Made by a program: the position numbers and the translations under genes. From assembly GCA_021785155.1 (NCBI GenBank), contig JAJYGE010000457.1, forward strand, positions 1-14,731: DNA of 14,731 bases. Reading direction: 5' to 3'. Positions 14,679 to 14,731 of the stretch are shown one piece after another (within the stretch, counting starts at the first letter, position 1; the number at the start of each line of letters is the position of its first letter). Below the pieces are notes generated by a model. That model was not told the origin of the DNA. It worked only from the letters and a program-made list of their open reading frames with translations, and searched no databases. This DNA comes from Planctomycetota bacterium (lineage in GTDB: Bacteria > Planctomycetota > Phycisphaerae > WQYP01).

Positions 14679-14731
14679 GGCCTGCGGCGTAGCCCTGATT
14701 CCGGCCGTAAGCAATCCCGACGAGATCGGAA

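Noticed and set aside
10243..14714. Functional NiFe hydrogenase (group 4) call
   Set aside because: The large subunit lacks both cysteine pairs needed for the NiFe site, so only an Ehr-like relation is supported.
1..14731. tRNA, rRNA, CRISPR array, insertion sequence or attachment site
   Set aside because: Reading both strands showed no cloverleaf-like gene, regular spaced repeats, transposase motifs or flanking terminal repeats.

Overview
The window is bacterial chromosomal DNA with dense, mixed-strand genes and moderately high GC. No RNA gene, CRISPR array or transposase was seen. A lipobox-bearing lipoprotein indicates a diderm envelope. The mix of a Gly-rich TIM44-like protein, PIN-PhoH, DUF2127, SGNH hydrolase and a hydrogenase-4-like complex fits an environmental diderm, possibly from the Planctomycetota/Acidobacteriota range. 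That placement is a weak impression and not shown by any marker here. LEFT PART (1-6302), mostly housekeeping genes: a TIM44-like membrane protein cut by the window edge (-); an SGNH/GDSL hydrolase overlapping a DUF2127 membrane protein gene by 4 nt (+); a PIN-PhoH ATPase (-); an unrecognised lipoprotein (-); proA of proline synthesis (+); and trpF of tryptophan synthesis (-). RIGHT PART (6303-14731), a hydrogenase-4/complex I-related membrane complex in two converging gene sets. The plus-strand set is hyfB-like and hyfF-like (copy 1), both proton-channel subunits. The minus-strand set, read right to left, is hyfE-like, hyfF-like (copy 2), a NuoC-NuoD fusion (hyfG-like) and a ferredoxin-NuoB fusion (hyfH/hyfI-like). 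They meet at a 40-nt near-perfect hairpin. A HyfC/NuoH-type subunit is not in the window and is expected beyond its right edge. HOW THE GENES WORK TOGETHER: the NuoB-like protein keeps two ferredoxin-type motifs and the proximal 4Fe-4S cluster cysteines. The NuoD-like large subunit lacks both NiFe cysteine pairs. The complex is therefore probably not a hydrogenase, but an energy-converting-hydrogenase-related (Ehr-type) complex. It would pass electrons from an unknown donor to an unknown acceptor while HyfB and the two HyfF paralogues move protons or sodium. MOST UNUSUAL POINT: between trpF and hyfB (about 6313-6446, minus strand) lies a frameshifted relic of a second copy of the NuoB-like gene, about 90% identical in DNA over its best 42 nt to the intact copy 4 kb away. 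With the two HyfF paralogues, it suggests that this locus was duplicated and rearranged and then partly decayed. The relic also produces a false N-terminal extension on TrpF.
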